From: a virus
Strand: one strand, 5' to 3'
Length of the DNA stretch: 64,000 bases
Virus record (IMG/VR): IMGVR_UViG_3300043466_001817
Span: 1-64,000 of that record
Position numbers and translations under genes: made by a program. The notes under the pieces were generated by a model. The model was not told the origin of the DNA, made no database searches, and worked only from the letters and a program-made list of their open reading frames with translations. Shown piece after piece: positions 58,056 through 63,989 of the stretch (positions are counted from its first letter, which is position 1; each line of letters begins with the position of its first letter).

Positions 58056-58140
58056 TGGGATTGGTGGGACTTGAACCCACAAGACTTTTGAGGTCGGCAG
58101 ATTTTGAGTCTGCTGCGTATGCCGATTCCGCCACAATCCC
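58056..58140 (-). tRNA. tRNA-Leu (anticodon CAA)
   Basis: Class II tRNA. Acceptor GGGATTG/CAATCCC, anticodon stem GCAGA/TCTGC around CTCAAAA, long variable arm, T loop TTCAAGT, discriminator A. Confidence 0.94.
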
Positions 58141-58149
58141 GATGCGCCC

Positions 58150-58178
58150 ATTATATCACACTATGGGCGGGTTGTCAA
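58150..58178 (-). promoter_or_regulatory. Strong promoter of tRNA-Leu
   Basis: TTGACA, 17-nt spacer, TATAAT, 9 nt to the tRNA 5' end. The initial sequence GGGC-CATC is like that of the tRNA-Lys promoter. Confidence 0.85.
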
Positions 58179-58431
58179 CCCTATCTTCTAGGGAGAATTT
58201 TTCTTCAATTTCCTCGAAGAATTCCGAATTGGCTCGGACCACCTGCTCATGGAGCCGGTCAACGTTGAGGCATTGGGCTGCGTTGTCCACCTCATCGAAG
58301 TACTGATTGATCAGTTCCTTCGGCGGGTTGCCGTTGCCATGGAGAATGTGTTCCATGATGCGGTCTGCGACAATGACCACGCGGTCATAAGCCTGGAGCG
58401 AGCTGATGTAGTGCTGTTCTGAAATCTTCAT
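58156..58431 (-). CDS. Hypothetical helical protein downstream of tRNA-Lys
   Basis: A 91-residue protein (MKISEQHYISSLQAYDRVVI; NQYFDEVDNAAQCLNVDRLH), all-helical and acidic. ATG 58431 has AGGAGG and lies 15 nt after tRNA-Lys, so both share a transcript; longer frames would run through the tRNA. Its end overlaps the tRNA-Leu promoter. Confidence 0.62.
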   Translation of the reverse strand: MKISEQHYISSLQAYDRVVIVADRIMEHILHGNGNPPKELINQYFDEVDNAAQCLNVDRLHEQVVRANSEFFEEIEEKFSLEDRVDNPPIV

Positions 58432-58445
58432 AGTGTCCTCCTGAA

Positions 58446-58518
58446 TGCCTCCGGTGGGGTTCGAACCCACGACCAATAGATTAAAAGTCTACTGCGCTAC
58501 CAACTGCGCTACAGAGGC
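58446..58518 (-). tRNA. tRNA-Lys (anticodon TTT)
   Basis: Acceptor GCCTCTG/CGGAGGC, anticodon stem TAGA/TCTA around CTTTTAA, T loop TTCGAAC, discriminator A. Confidence 0.94.
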
Positions 58519-58527
58519 GAGATGCCC

Positions 58528-58556
58528 ATTATATCCGATGGGCGCGGTGAAGTCAA
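58528..58556 (-). promoter_or_regulatory. Strong promoter of tRNA-Lys and downstream gene
   Basis: TTGACT, 17-nt spacer, TATAAT, 9 nt to the tRNA 5' end. Confidence 0.85.
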
Positions 58557-58557
58557 G

Positions 58558-58953
58558 TCAGTCCTTGTCGTTGTTTCCCAGTTCCTCTTCGATGTCGTTG
58601 ATGTACTCCCGCCGGTCGTGGGGGAAGTGCTTGCGCTCCAACTCGCCCGCGAACTCGTCGTAGGTCATGGACATCATGTCGCCCAAGAGCATCATGAACG
58701 CCGCGTCACCTGCCGTGACATCCTTCGGACGCTCGTTGCGCTCCTTCGCATCCGCGAGTTCCTGGGTCGCGTAGGCCATCGCAGCGGAGGCGACGAGGCG
58801 GAGCTTCTGATCCTTGAAGAAGGTCGGGTTCCGCATCACCAGTTCCACGAGGCTGTAGATCACCTCGTGGATGCTGGGCTTGAACTGCTCCATCATGGGG
58901 TGCGGCTCGTTGTTGTCGAAGAAGTTGCTGAAGTTGTTCGTCGGGTCAGGCAT
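58558..58953 (-). CDS. Hypothetical helical protein, 131 residues
   Basis: A 131-residue mostly helical protein (MMEQFKPSIHEVIYSLVELV; RLVASAAMAYATQELADAKE; end DIEEELGNNDKD). It overlaps the upstream gene by 8 bases. No family recognised. Confidence 0.62.
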   Translation of the reverse strand: MPDPTNNFSNFFDNNEPHPMMEQFKPSIHEVIYSLVELVMRNPTFFKDQKLRLVASAAMAYATQELADAKERNERPKDVTAGDAAFMMLLGDMMSMTYDEFAGELERKHFPHDRREYINDIEEELGNNDKD

Positions 58954-59176
58954 TGTTGGCTTCCTTGATCTGTGCGTGAAGGTTGAGGATGAACTCGTAC
59001 TCGTCGTCGGTGGTCATGTCGGGGTCGGCCATCTTGGTCAGCATCACATACGCTGACCCCATTCGCATCACCTTCTCCGGGTCGGTGTCCCAGTCCGGGT
59101 TAGCGAAGATGAAGTCGGAGATGCTGTTCAGCAGGTCGCTGACATTGCAGGTGGTGGGCTTCTTGGGCTTGTTCAT
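58946..59176 (-). CDS. Small hypothetical helical protein
   Basis: A 76-residue protein (VSDLLNSISDFIFANPDWDT; VMRMGSAYVMLTKMADPDMT), helical and acidic. ATG is exactly 6 nt from a consensus promoter. Unknown function. Confidence 0.62.
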   Translation of the reverse strand: MNKPKKPTTCNVSDLLNSISDFIFANPDWDTDPEKVMRMGSAYVMLTKMADPDMTTDDEYEFILNLHAQIKEANNA

Positions 59177-59182
59177 GGTGGT

Positions 59183-59211
59183 ATTGTACCGAAGTCAGAG
59201 GGGGCTGTCAA
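59183..59211 (-). promoter_or_regulatory. Consensus sigma70 promoter, leaderless start at 59176
   Basis: TTGACA, 17-nt spacer, TACAAT, exactly 6 nt to ATG. It overlaps the end of the upstream gene. Confidence 0.85.
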
Positions 59212-59524
59212 GCAGGGAATAGTCGATATTCGAAACAGAAACCTCGAGGCCCCAATGCTCCAAAGTTTTCTTCATATCGTCCACGAAAGTCAACTGGAGC
59301 ATCGGGTCGCAGTCGAAGTTGAGACAGGCGGTGATCATGCAGAACTCGTTCGCAATGTCGAACTGGAAGGTGGGGTTCTGTCCACGGGTCACGGCGTACC
59401 TATCGTCCGCAAAGTTCCATGCATGAAGGTAAGCGTTCGACATCTCCTTGAGGCGCATGGTAGCCCAAGACCGGCTCCGTGCCGTCTTGTGCATAACGAC
59501 GGTGATGTTGCTGTAGAGTGCCAT
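59195..59524 (-). CDS. Hypothetical protein, 109 residues
   Basis: A 109-residue protein (YSNITVVMHKTARSRSWATM; FQFDIANEFCMITACLNFDC) with alpha/beta pattern. Its ATG overlaps the upstream stop. No family recognised. Confidence 0.58.
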   Translation of the reverse strand: MALYSNITVVMHKTARSRSWATMRLKEMSNAYLHAWNFADDRYAVTRGQNPTFQFDIANEFCMITACLNFDCDPMLQLTFVDDMKKTLEHWGLEVSVSNIDYSLLDSPL

Positions 59525-59760
59525 CAGTCGAAGTCCTCGTCATCCACGAAGTCAGATGCGTCGAAGTCGCTCATCTCCGGGATGTCATCGTCGTGTTCGG
59601 TGTAGTCATCGTCCGCGTCGTAGAGGCCGATCATGCGGCGAGCCTCCGCTTCGCTGTAGCCTTCGGCCATCAACTCTTCGATGGCCTCCTCGTCGGTCAT
59701 CTCCTCAATGGCGTGGTCGTACTGATCGTCGGTGTTGTCGAAGTCGTTGTCAATGTCCAT
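59524..59760 (-). CDS. Very acidic small protein
   Basis: A 78-residue protein with strong negative charge (MDIDNDFDNTDDQYDHAIEE; DYTEHDDDIPEMSDFDASDF). The middle (EEAIEELMAEGYSEAEARRM) looks like a UBA/SAP-type short helical motif. It may mimic DNA or bind a basic protein. ATG 59760 is exactly 6 nt from a -10 box, and the longer frame crosses the promoter. Confidence 0.62.
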   Translation of the reverse strand: MDIDNDFDNTDDQYDHAIEEMTDEEAIEELMAEGYSEAEARRMIGLYDADDDYTEHDDDIPEMSDFDASDFVDDEDFD

Positions 59761-59766
59761 GCGCGC

Positions 59767-59794
59767 AGTATAGCCTATACCGGCGGGGATGCAA
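59767..59794 (-). promoter_or_regulatory. Sigma70-like promoter, leaderless start at 59760
   Basis: TTGCAT, 16-nt spacer, TATACT, exactly 6 nt to ATG. Confidence 0.76.
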
Positions 59795-59854
59795 GCGGTA
59801 GCATCCAAGAAAACGAAATATATTTTGCGTCCCATAACGTCCAGGTGGTCCGGG

Positions 59855-59917
59855 CTACTATCAGGCGGCGGCCGGTCCTATAAGAAATCAAAAATGCCTG
59901 GGCATTTTTGATAGTAG
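59855..59917 (-). repeat. Hairpin element E4 (CTACTATCA family)
   Basis: CTACTATCA (59855) and TGATAGTAG (59909-59917) around ATCAAAAATGCC/GGCATTTTTGAT. On the minus strand it is followed by GGACG and GTTATGGGACGCAAAA, like E2. Confidence 0.88.
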
Positions 59918-59928
59918 TCAAATAAAAT

Positions 59929-59952
59929 GCCCCACCTTGAAGAAGGTGGGGC
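59929..59952 (-). terminator. Rho-independent terminator before E4
   Basis: GCCCCACCTT/AAGGTGGGGC with 4-nt loop, followed on the minus strand by ATTTTATTTG. Confidence 0.85.
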
Positions 59953-60058
59953 GTGGGAGCTACCGTCCAAACTCCCGCGTTTCTCCGCACAGCGCTGTAC
60001 GGATCTTTTTTATGCCGCTTGTGGCCACACAGGGCATCCGGTTTTGATGGTTTGGGCG

Positions 60059-60292
60059 TTAGTCCTTGAACTCGCATCCCGTCACGACATAGCGAAGTCC
60101 GCCAAGCGTGAAGGTCAGGGTGAACGCGCAGAAGTACATCACGCCAGCGCAGAAGAGTCCGACTGCGTTGAGCAGCCACGAAATGTCGTTGGGGGCGAGG
60201 AATGCGTAGGTAAAGATCATCGGGAGGAACCACGCCGCAATCAGGACGAGGGCACCGATGAAACGGTCGATGTAGGAGGTGGTGAGGTTCAT
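60059..60292 (-). CDS. Small membrane protein, 2-3 helices
   Basis: A 77-residue hydrophobic protein (ALVLIAAWFLPMIFTYAFLA; LLNAVGLFCAGVMYFCAFTL) with at least two membrane spans. ATG exactly 6 nt from a consensus promoter. The 106 nt between its stop and the next hairpin hold nothing convincing. Function unknown. Confidence 0.65.
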   Translation of the reverse strand: MNLTTSYIDRFIGALVLIAAWFLPMIFTYAFLAPNDISWLLNAVGLFCAGVMYFCAFTLTFTLGGLRYVVTGCEFKD

Positions 60293-60298
60293 GGGAGT

Positions 60299-60327
60299 AT
60301 TGTACCTGGGTTGCAGGCGAATGTCAA
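60299..60327 (-). promoter_or_regulatory. Consensus sigma70 promoter, leaderless start at 60292
   Basis: TTGACA, 17-nt spacer, TACAAT, exactly 6 nt to ATG. Confidence 0.85.
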
Positions 60328-60623
60328 GCCCAGTTCAGCATCTTCTCCGTCTTGGGCGAGAATCCCATGATCCCGGTGATCTTGTCCTCACCGATCAGGA
60401 TCCAGTCCTTCTTGGTGATGTCGAAGGCGCAGATGTAGCCTTCGGTGGTGTGACGGAGGCCCTTCGGCAGATTGCCGCCGAGGTGACGGATGAAGGTCGC
60501 GTCCGTAGTGACCTCACGGGCAGCGGGAGTGCCGTCCTTCTTCGTGAAAGTGACCATCACGGTGTCGTTGTTGGAGAGCGAAACGCGGAGGACGGTAGCG
60601 AGAGGCAGGTCGGTGGTGTTCAT
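60324..60623 (-). CDS. WYL_2/DUF2693-like Sm-fold protein
   Basis: A 99-residue beta-barrel-like protein. VMVTFTKKDGTPAAREVTTD, then GYICAFDITKKDWILIGEDK, matches the small SH3/Sm-like family DUF2693 (WYL_2), found in phages and th­ought to bind nucleic acid or act as regulator. ATG exactly 6 nt from promoter. Its last codons overlap the next promoter. Confidence 0.62.
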   Translation of the reverse strand: MNTTDLPLATVLRVSLSNNDTVMVTFTKKDGTPAAREVTTDATFIRHLGGNLPKGLRHTTEGYICAFDITKKDWILIGEDKITGIMGFSPKTEKMLNWA

Positions 60624-60629
60624 GTGAGT

Positions 60630-60657
60630 ATTGTAGCCGGTTGGGGGTGAAAGTCAA
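60630..60657 (-). promoter_or_regulatory. Sigma70-like promoter, leaderless start at 60623
   Basis: TTGACT, 16-nt spacer, TACAAT, exactly 6 nt to ATG. Confidence 0.8.
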
Positions 60658-60686
60658 GAGGGAAAGAAAGATTTTTTGGTGGTTTC

Positions 60687-60715
60687 GGGAGGGGGCGGTA
60701 ACTCAACCCCCTCCC
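60687..60715 (-). terminator. Terminator-like hairpin after gene 60734
   Basis: GGGAGGGGG/CCCCCTCCC stem right behind the stop. No E element follows here. Confidence 0.7.
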
Positions 60716-60733
60716 ATCATGCACCACCATGAT

Positions 60734-61135
60734 TTACTGGATCAGGTCCTGCGCGGTGGGGACGCCCTGCTTCTCGAACTTCTCCGCTTCGGCCTGGAGG
60801 ATCTCGAAGAACAACTTCGGGCACTTCATCTGCAAGGCGGTGATGTTCTCACCGTTGTCCCCCGCGAGGATCGCGTCCCCGACGAGCGGCTGCTTGCAGA
60901 TGATGGAGGCGCGGGTGTTGAAGCGCGGGTTGTCGATGCACAGACCCTCCTCATCGATCCACATCATCGAATCCTCGATGTGGTTCAGCGGGACGCTGAT
61001 CGGCTGCACGAGGCGGCACGACATGATCGGGTACATCGACTCCAACGGGTTGTCGGCGTTCAGTTCCACGACGCGGACGGGCTGGTTGATGTCGGCGGGG
61101 ATCAGGATGGCGGGGATGGTGGTGATGTTCGACAC
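60734..61135 (-). CDS. DUF3846-like protein
   Basis: A 133-residue protein with GTG start preceded by AGGAG at 8 nt. MWIDEEGLCIDNPRFNTRAS and GDAILAGDNGENITALQ match the DUF3846 family (VDEEG..LP.N..A....I.GD.vv.G) known from phages and plasmids, function unknown. The leader is about 44 nt and contains GCCCC-ACAG-GGGGC, a small hairpin covering the ribosome site region. Confidence 0.68.
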   Translation of the reverse strand: MSNITTIPAILIPADINQPVRVVELNADNPLESMYPIMSCRLVQPISVPLNHIEDSMMWIDEEGLCIDNPRFNTRASIICKQPLVGDAILAGDNGENITALQMKCPKLFFEILQAEAEKFEKQGVPTAQDLIQ

Positions 61136-61178
61136 GGTGGTGACTCCTGCCCCTGTGGGGCAACTGGGTGATACGCGA

Positions 61179-61206
61179 ATTGTAGCAGGTTGGCTGGCGA
61201 TTGCAA
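61179..61206 (-). promoter_or_regulatory. Sigma70-like promoter, leadered gene 61135
   Basis: TTGCAA, 16-nt spacer, TACAAT, then a 43-nt stretch with hairpin GCCCC/GGGGC and AGGAG before the GTG. Confidence 0.72.
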
Positions 61207-61282
61207 GTAGGTAGGTCGCGATTCGAAAGATTTATTTCTTTCCTCGTACCGGCCACAGGGCTCGAGCCCGTCCAGGTGGGCG

Positions 61283-61340
61283 CTACTATCAGGCGGCGTC
61301 CAATAAAATCAGAGGGCCCTAGAGGGCCCTCTGATAGTAG
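61283..61340 (-). repeat. Hairpin element E5 (CTACTATCA family)
   Basis: CTACTATCA (61283) and TGATAGTAG (61332-61340) around ATCAGAGGGCCCT/AGGGCCCTCTGAT. On the minus strand the hairpin is followed by TTTTATTGGACG. Confidence 0.9.
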
Positions 61341-61354
61341 CCCGAGGGGCTGGC

Positions 61355-61495
61355 TCAAACTTCTCGAGCCAGTTCCCTCTTTCCCTCCCTCCGCGCCATC
61401 CGAGGGTCGCGGCTCTTCTTGCCCCAAGTCTTGGGGCGGAGCCGGATGCCTTCACGGAAAGCGTCGTGGACGAACTTGCCTGGGCGGTGCTTCAT
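61355..61495 (-). CDS. Small basic protein
   Basis: A 46-residue Arg/Lys-rich protein (MKHRPGKFVHDAFREGIRLR; DPRMARREGKRELAREV). ATGA overlap with the upstream gene and GAGGAG before the start. Its stop lies in the stem CTGGCTC/GAGCCAG (61350-61372), the first hairpin before E5. Probably binds nucleic acid. Confidence 0.6.
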   Translation of the reverse strand: MKHRPGKFVHDAFREGIRLRPKTWGKKSRDPRMARREGKRELAREV

Positions 61496-61737
61496 CGTGT
61501 CTCCTCTAGGTCGATCAGGGCGGAATCAATCTTGATCTGAAGGCGGCGAATCGTGTCGCGCTCCGCCTTCGCTTCAGCGTAGAACGCATCATGAGCTGCG
61601 GTTTCCCGGTAGGTGTTCATTTCACGCAGCACATCCACCATAGCGGTGAACATGAAACGGGAAATAATTTCCATTTCGCGCTTCGACAATTCCACCTGCA
61701 TGGCGGGCTTGCGAATTGGCTTGAGGGTGGTGATCAT
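61492..61737 (-). CDS. Small helical protein
   Basis: An 81-residue, mostly helical protein (MQVELSKREMEIISRFMFTA; AERDTIRRLQIKIDSALIDL). ATG exactly 6 nt from a promoter. Function unknown; coupled to the basic protein downstream. Confidence 0.6.
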   Translation of the reverse strand: MITTLKPIRKPAMQVELSKREMEIISRFMFTAMVDVLREMNTYRETAAHDAFYAEAKAERDTIRRLQIKIDSALIDLEETR

Positions 61738-61743
61738 GGTGGT

Positions 61744-61772
61744 ATCTTACCTTCCTGTCCTGTCCCTGTCAA
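61744..61772 (-). promoter_or_regulatory. Sigma70-like promoter, leaderless start at 61737
   Basis: TTGACA, 17-nt spacer, TAAGAT, exactly 6 nt to ATG. Confidence 0.8.
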
Positions 61773-61786
61773 TAGGGTAGGGCGGA

Positions 61787-62407
61787 TTACTCCGCCTTTC
61801 CCCTGATGATGATCCACAGAAGCGCCTGCATGTCGGCGGCGGGCATGTTCCACGAATCGGCCATGAGCCGAACGGCAGCGGCGATGGCACGGTACTCAAC
61901 GGCGCTGGGCGCATCCTTCGGCTGGCCAGCGTACTTCGACTTCGGCCCGTAGGTGAGGCCGGCAGCGCGGCACATCCAAATGTCGATCACGACCGCATCG
62001 GGGTCGCCGCCGATGGCACGGGCGAACGCGTTCGTCTTCGGCCCGCGCAGGCCGTCGAAGCCTTCGCGCTGGCAACGGTCCGCAGCGTCCAGCGCCGAAC
62101 GCAGGCCCGCAGGGCGCTGGCCCATAGCGTACTCGGCGGCCTTGCGCTTGTTGAGCGCCCAAGTAACGCGGGGCGAGAATGCCGACACGACGCTAGCGGA
62201 CACTTCGAGCGTCCACGACGGCGCGATGGTGCAGAGCGATTCCGCGAACGCGTTCGCGTCGCAGTACCATGTGCCCGCCCGCTTGATGTCGGCGGGCGTG
62301 GCCGACGCCAGCAGGGTACGGAAGCGGCCTTCGGCCTCAACGCGGACGGCGGACATGCGGGCGAGGGTAGCGGCGGACGGCTGACGGGTGGTGGTGGTGG
62401 TGATCAT
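61787..62407 (-). CDS. HhH/DNA-glycosylase-like hypothetical protein (DUF7178-like)
   Basis: A 206-residue helical protein. VVSAFSPRVTWALNKRKAAE near 90, then GLRGPKTNAFARAIGGDPDA and VVIDIWMCRAAG near 125-150, match a phage/bacterial family with a helix-hairpin-helix DNA-glycosylase-type fold ('GPKT..F...I.GD...V.VD.W'). The Asp in VVIDIW takes the place of the glycosylase catalytic Asp. It may act on damaged or modified bases. ATG exactly 6 nt from a -10 box. Confidence 0.66.
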   Translation of the reverse strand: MITTTTTRQPSAATLARMSAVRVEAEGRFRTLLASATPADIKRAGTWYCDANAFAESLCTIAPSWTLEVSASVVSAFSPRVTWALNKRKAAEYAMGQRPAGLRSALDAADRCQREGFDGLRGPKTNAFARAIGGDPDAVVIDIWMCRAAGLTYGPKSKYAGQPKDAPSAVEYRAIAAAVRLMADSWNMPAADMQALLWIIIRGKAE

Positions 62408-62413
62408 GCGGTA

Positions 62414-62441
62414 ATTGTAACCGAATGGCTACAGAATGCAA
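62414..62441 (-). promoter_or_regulatory. Sigma70-like promoter, leaderless start at 62407
   Basis: TTGCAT, 16-nt spacer, TACAAT, exactly 6 nt to ATG. Confidence 0.78.
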
Positions 62442-62517
62442 TAGGGTAGCCCGCTGAAACGCAAAGAATAATTATTCATCGCGGTGCATAGTTATGCAGG
62501 GCGTCCAGGTCGTCCGG

Positions 62518-62570
62518 CTACTATCAGGCCGTCCAATAAAATCAAGATCGCCGGGCGATCTTGATAGTAG
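62518..62570 (-). repeat. Hairpin element E6 (CTACTATCA family)
   Basis: CTACTATCA (62518) and TGATAGTAG (62562-62570) around ATCAAGATCGCC/GGCGATCTTGAT. On the minus strand the hairpin is followed by TTTTATTGGACGG, the same tail as in E5. Confidence 0.9.
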
Positions 62571-62585
62571 CCCACAAACAACCTA

Positions 62586-62604
62586 GCCCCGAGCTAATCG
62601 GGGC
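62586..62604 (-). terminator. Terminator-like hairpin after gene 62643
   Basis: GCCCCGA/TCGGGGC stem, 5-nt loop, between the gene stop and E6. Confidence 0.7.
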
Positions 62605-62642
62605 AGGGACGAATCCTCTTCGGTTGTAAGAGCACCACCTCT

Positions 62643-62909
62643 TTAGTCTGTGGCCGGTGCGAGTGCCGCCTCCTGTCCGACGCGGATTCCTGCGCGGAAT
62701 GCGTGGATCAGTTCCAGCAGTTCCCGCTTGCTGCGGTAGCCGGGGAAGATGGCGATGCAGGCTCCGTGGGGGCCGACGAGTTGCTGTAGTTGCCATCCGC
62801 CGTATGCGCCCTGGAGGTAGTACGCACCTGGCGTGGCAGCGGTCGCCCCGACGAGTTGGTTCAGGACGCGGGTGGCGGCTTCAAGGTCGCGGATCGTGGT
62901 GTGCTTCAT
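62643..62909 (-). CDS. Small hypothetical protein
   Basis: An 88-residue protein (MKHTTIRDLEAATRVLNQLV; GAYYLQGAYGGWQLQQLVGP; GYRSKRELLELIHAFRAGIR). The middle Gly/Tyr-rich segment plus the C-terminal helix resembles a short protein widespread in phages of GC-rich hosts. ATG 62909 is about 7 nt from a weak -10 (TAAGGT) with TTGATT 17 nt further up. Confidence 0.62.
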   Translation of the reverse strand: MKHTTIRDLEAATRVLNQLVGATAATPGAYYLQGAYGGWQLQQLVGPHGACIAIFPGYRSKRELLELIHAFRAGIRVGQEAALAPATD

Positions 62910-62945
62910 AGTGTGAACCTTACTGTATCGGGGGGCGGGAATCAA

Positions 62946-62983
62946 GGGGGCAGGAAAGATTTTTTACTTTCTTTCCTGCCCCC
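62946..62983 (-). terminator. Strong terminator hairpin after gene 62999
   Basis: 13-bp stem GGGGGCAGGAAAG/CTTTCCTGCCCCC. On the minus strand it is followed directly by the TTGATT -35 of the next gene. Confidence 0.8.
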
Positions 62984-62998
62984 CACCGGGGGCTTGGG

Positions 62999-63403
62999 TT
63001 AGATGGTCACGGAGCGGAGGGGGCGCGTCGGGGCGCGGTCGGCCTGCTTCGAGGCCGTGTCGCGTCCGTCGATCCAGTTAGCCGCAGCGAGGAGGCCGTA
63101 GGCGACGGCCCGCATCTCGTTCGCGGTGCAGGAGCAGCCCGCCCGCTCATCGAAGGCACCGAAGAGGTTGAACGACGCCATCCGGTGGTTGGGCGACGAG
63201 AGGACGCGGACGGCGTAGGGGCCGACCGGGATCATGAACGCCGCAGCCGACTCGTGGTCGAAGCGGATGCGGGTGTAGTTGCTGCGGTTGCTGATCGTGC
63301 AGTCGCTGATGCGGTTCTCGCGCTCGTTGCTGCGGAGGTTGTCAACGGAGCGCGACGGGCTGAACACGATGTCGGTGGCGCAGGAGAAGGTGGTGGTGGT
63401 CAT
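62999..63403 (-). CDS. Hypothetical protein, 134 residues
   Basis: A 134-residue alpha/beta protein (MTTTTFSCATDIVFSPSRSV; SAAAFMIPVGPYAVRVLSSP; ANEMRAVAYGLLAAANWIDG). ATG 63403 follows AGGAG; longer frames lack a site. Second gene of a two-gene cassette. No family recognised. Confidence 0.6.
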   Translation of the reverse strand: MTTTTFSCATDIVFSPSRSVDNLRSNERENRISDCTISNRSNYTRIRFDHESAAAFMIPVGPYAVRVLSSPNHRMASFNLFGAFDERAGCSCTANEMRAVAYGLLAAANWIDGRDTASKQADRAPTRPLRSVTI

Positions 63404-63435
63404 GGTAGATGCTCCTAGTGAGAGGGGTGCGATTG

Positions 63436-63627
63436 TCAAGCGGTAACGCAAGATTCTGCGCGAAACTTTGCCTTGCTCCAGCGCGGGTCGGCATCGTACC
63501 CGTTGGTGAGGAGCAGGTAGCGGAACTCCTCAATGGCCTGGGCCTTGGAGTCAGCGCGAACCGTGGTGGAGTGAATGATGCCGCCGAGGGTGCAGGTGAC
63601 GCGGAAGAGTTGGGTGGTGCTGTTCAT
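63436..63627 (-). CDS. Small beta-rich protein
   Basis: A 63-residue protein (MNSTTQLFRVTCTLGGIIHS; STTVRADSKAQAIEEFRYLL), beta strands then a helix, similar in size to small phage dodecin-like or HicB-like folds. ATG exactly 6 nt from a -10 box whose -35 is inside the 29-bp inverted repeat. Function unknown. Confidence 0.6.
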   Translation of the reverse strand: MNSTTQLFRVTCTLGGIIHSTTVRADSKAQAIEEFRYLLLTNGYDADPRWSKAKFRAESCVTA

Positions 63628-63633
63628 GCGTGT

Positions 63634-63661
63634 ATGGTAGCGAATCTACAATGGAAGTCAA
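63634..63661 (-). promoter_or_regulatory. Promoter inside inverted repeat, leaderless start at 63627
   Basis: TTGACT, 16-nt spacer, TACCAT, exactly 6 nt to ATG. Confidence 0.75.
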
Positions 63662-63744
63662 TACCCTTTCTCAAATATTTCTCGAGCGCCCCCAGGCGAC
63701 CGATAACCTACCGGCAGAAATATTTGAGAAAGGGTATTGACTTC
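63654..63744. repeat. 29-bp perfect inverted repeat between divergent promoters
   Basis: Left arm 63654-63682 and right arm 63716-63744 are exact reverse complements, 33-nt spacer containing GACCGATAACC. Each arm's outer end is the TTGACT -35 box of a divergent promoter, so both genes share one mirror-image control region. Confidence 0.95.
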
Positions 63745-63764
63745 GATAGCAAACTTGCTACCAT
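63737..63764 (+). promoter_or_regulatory. Promoter inside inverted repeat, leaderless start at 63771
   Basis: TTGACT, 16-nt spacer, TACCAT, exactly 6 nt to ATG; mirror image of the minus-strand promoter. Confidence 0.75.
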
Positions 63765-63770
63765 TAGCGC

Positions 63771-63989
63771 ATGGACACCACCCACACCGATTCGCCCGAC
63801 AACTTCCCCTGCCAGTGCCACCTGTCGAAGTACGCCTACGAGGACGCGCTCTGCCCCGAGTGCGAGGAGCGGGAGCGGCAGCTCGAAGCCCAGGTGGAGG
63901 CCGAAGCGCTGCGCGCCGAGGCCATGGAGGAGAGGGACTGGGACGCCGATAACGATTGGCTCGCCTCAGCGGGCTGGGGCGAGATGTGA
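63771..63989 (+). CDS. Small zinc-ribbon-like acidic protein
   Basis: A 72-residue protein. Cys/His near the start (FPCQCHLSKYAYEDALCPEC) could bind one zinc (CxCH...CxxC). The rest is a charged helix (RERQLEAQVEAEALRAEAME) and acidic end. It is the only clear + strand gene of the GC-rich block, divergent from 63627. Function unknown. Confidence 0.6.
   Translation: MDTTHTDSPDNFPCQCHLSKYAYEDALCPECEERERQLEAQVEAEALRAEAMEERDWDADNDWLASAGWGEM

Noticed and set aside
59950-60030. Possible 25-codon gene (MPCVATSGIKKIR) between 60059 and E4
   Set aside because: No ribosome site or promoter; too short to support.
59775-60233. 152-codon minus-strand frame spanning E4 and a membrane-protein gene
   Set aside because: It runs through a terminator and element E4 in the wrong frame relative to the gene at 60059, with no start signals.
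53026-62570. E elements as CRISPR or insertion-sequence ends
   Set aside because: Copies are kilobases apart, have no transposase between them, and inner stems differ in each copy.
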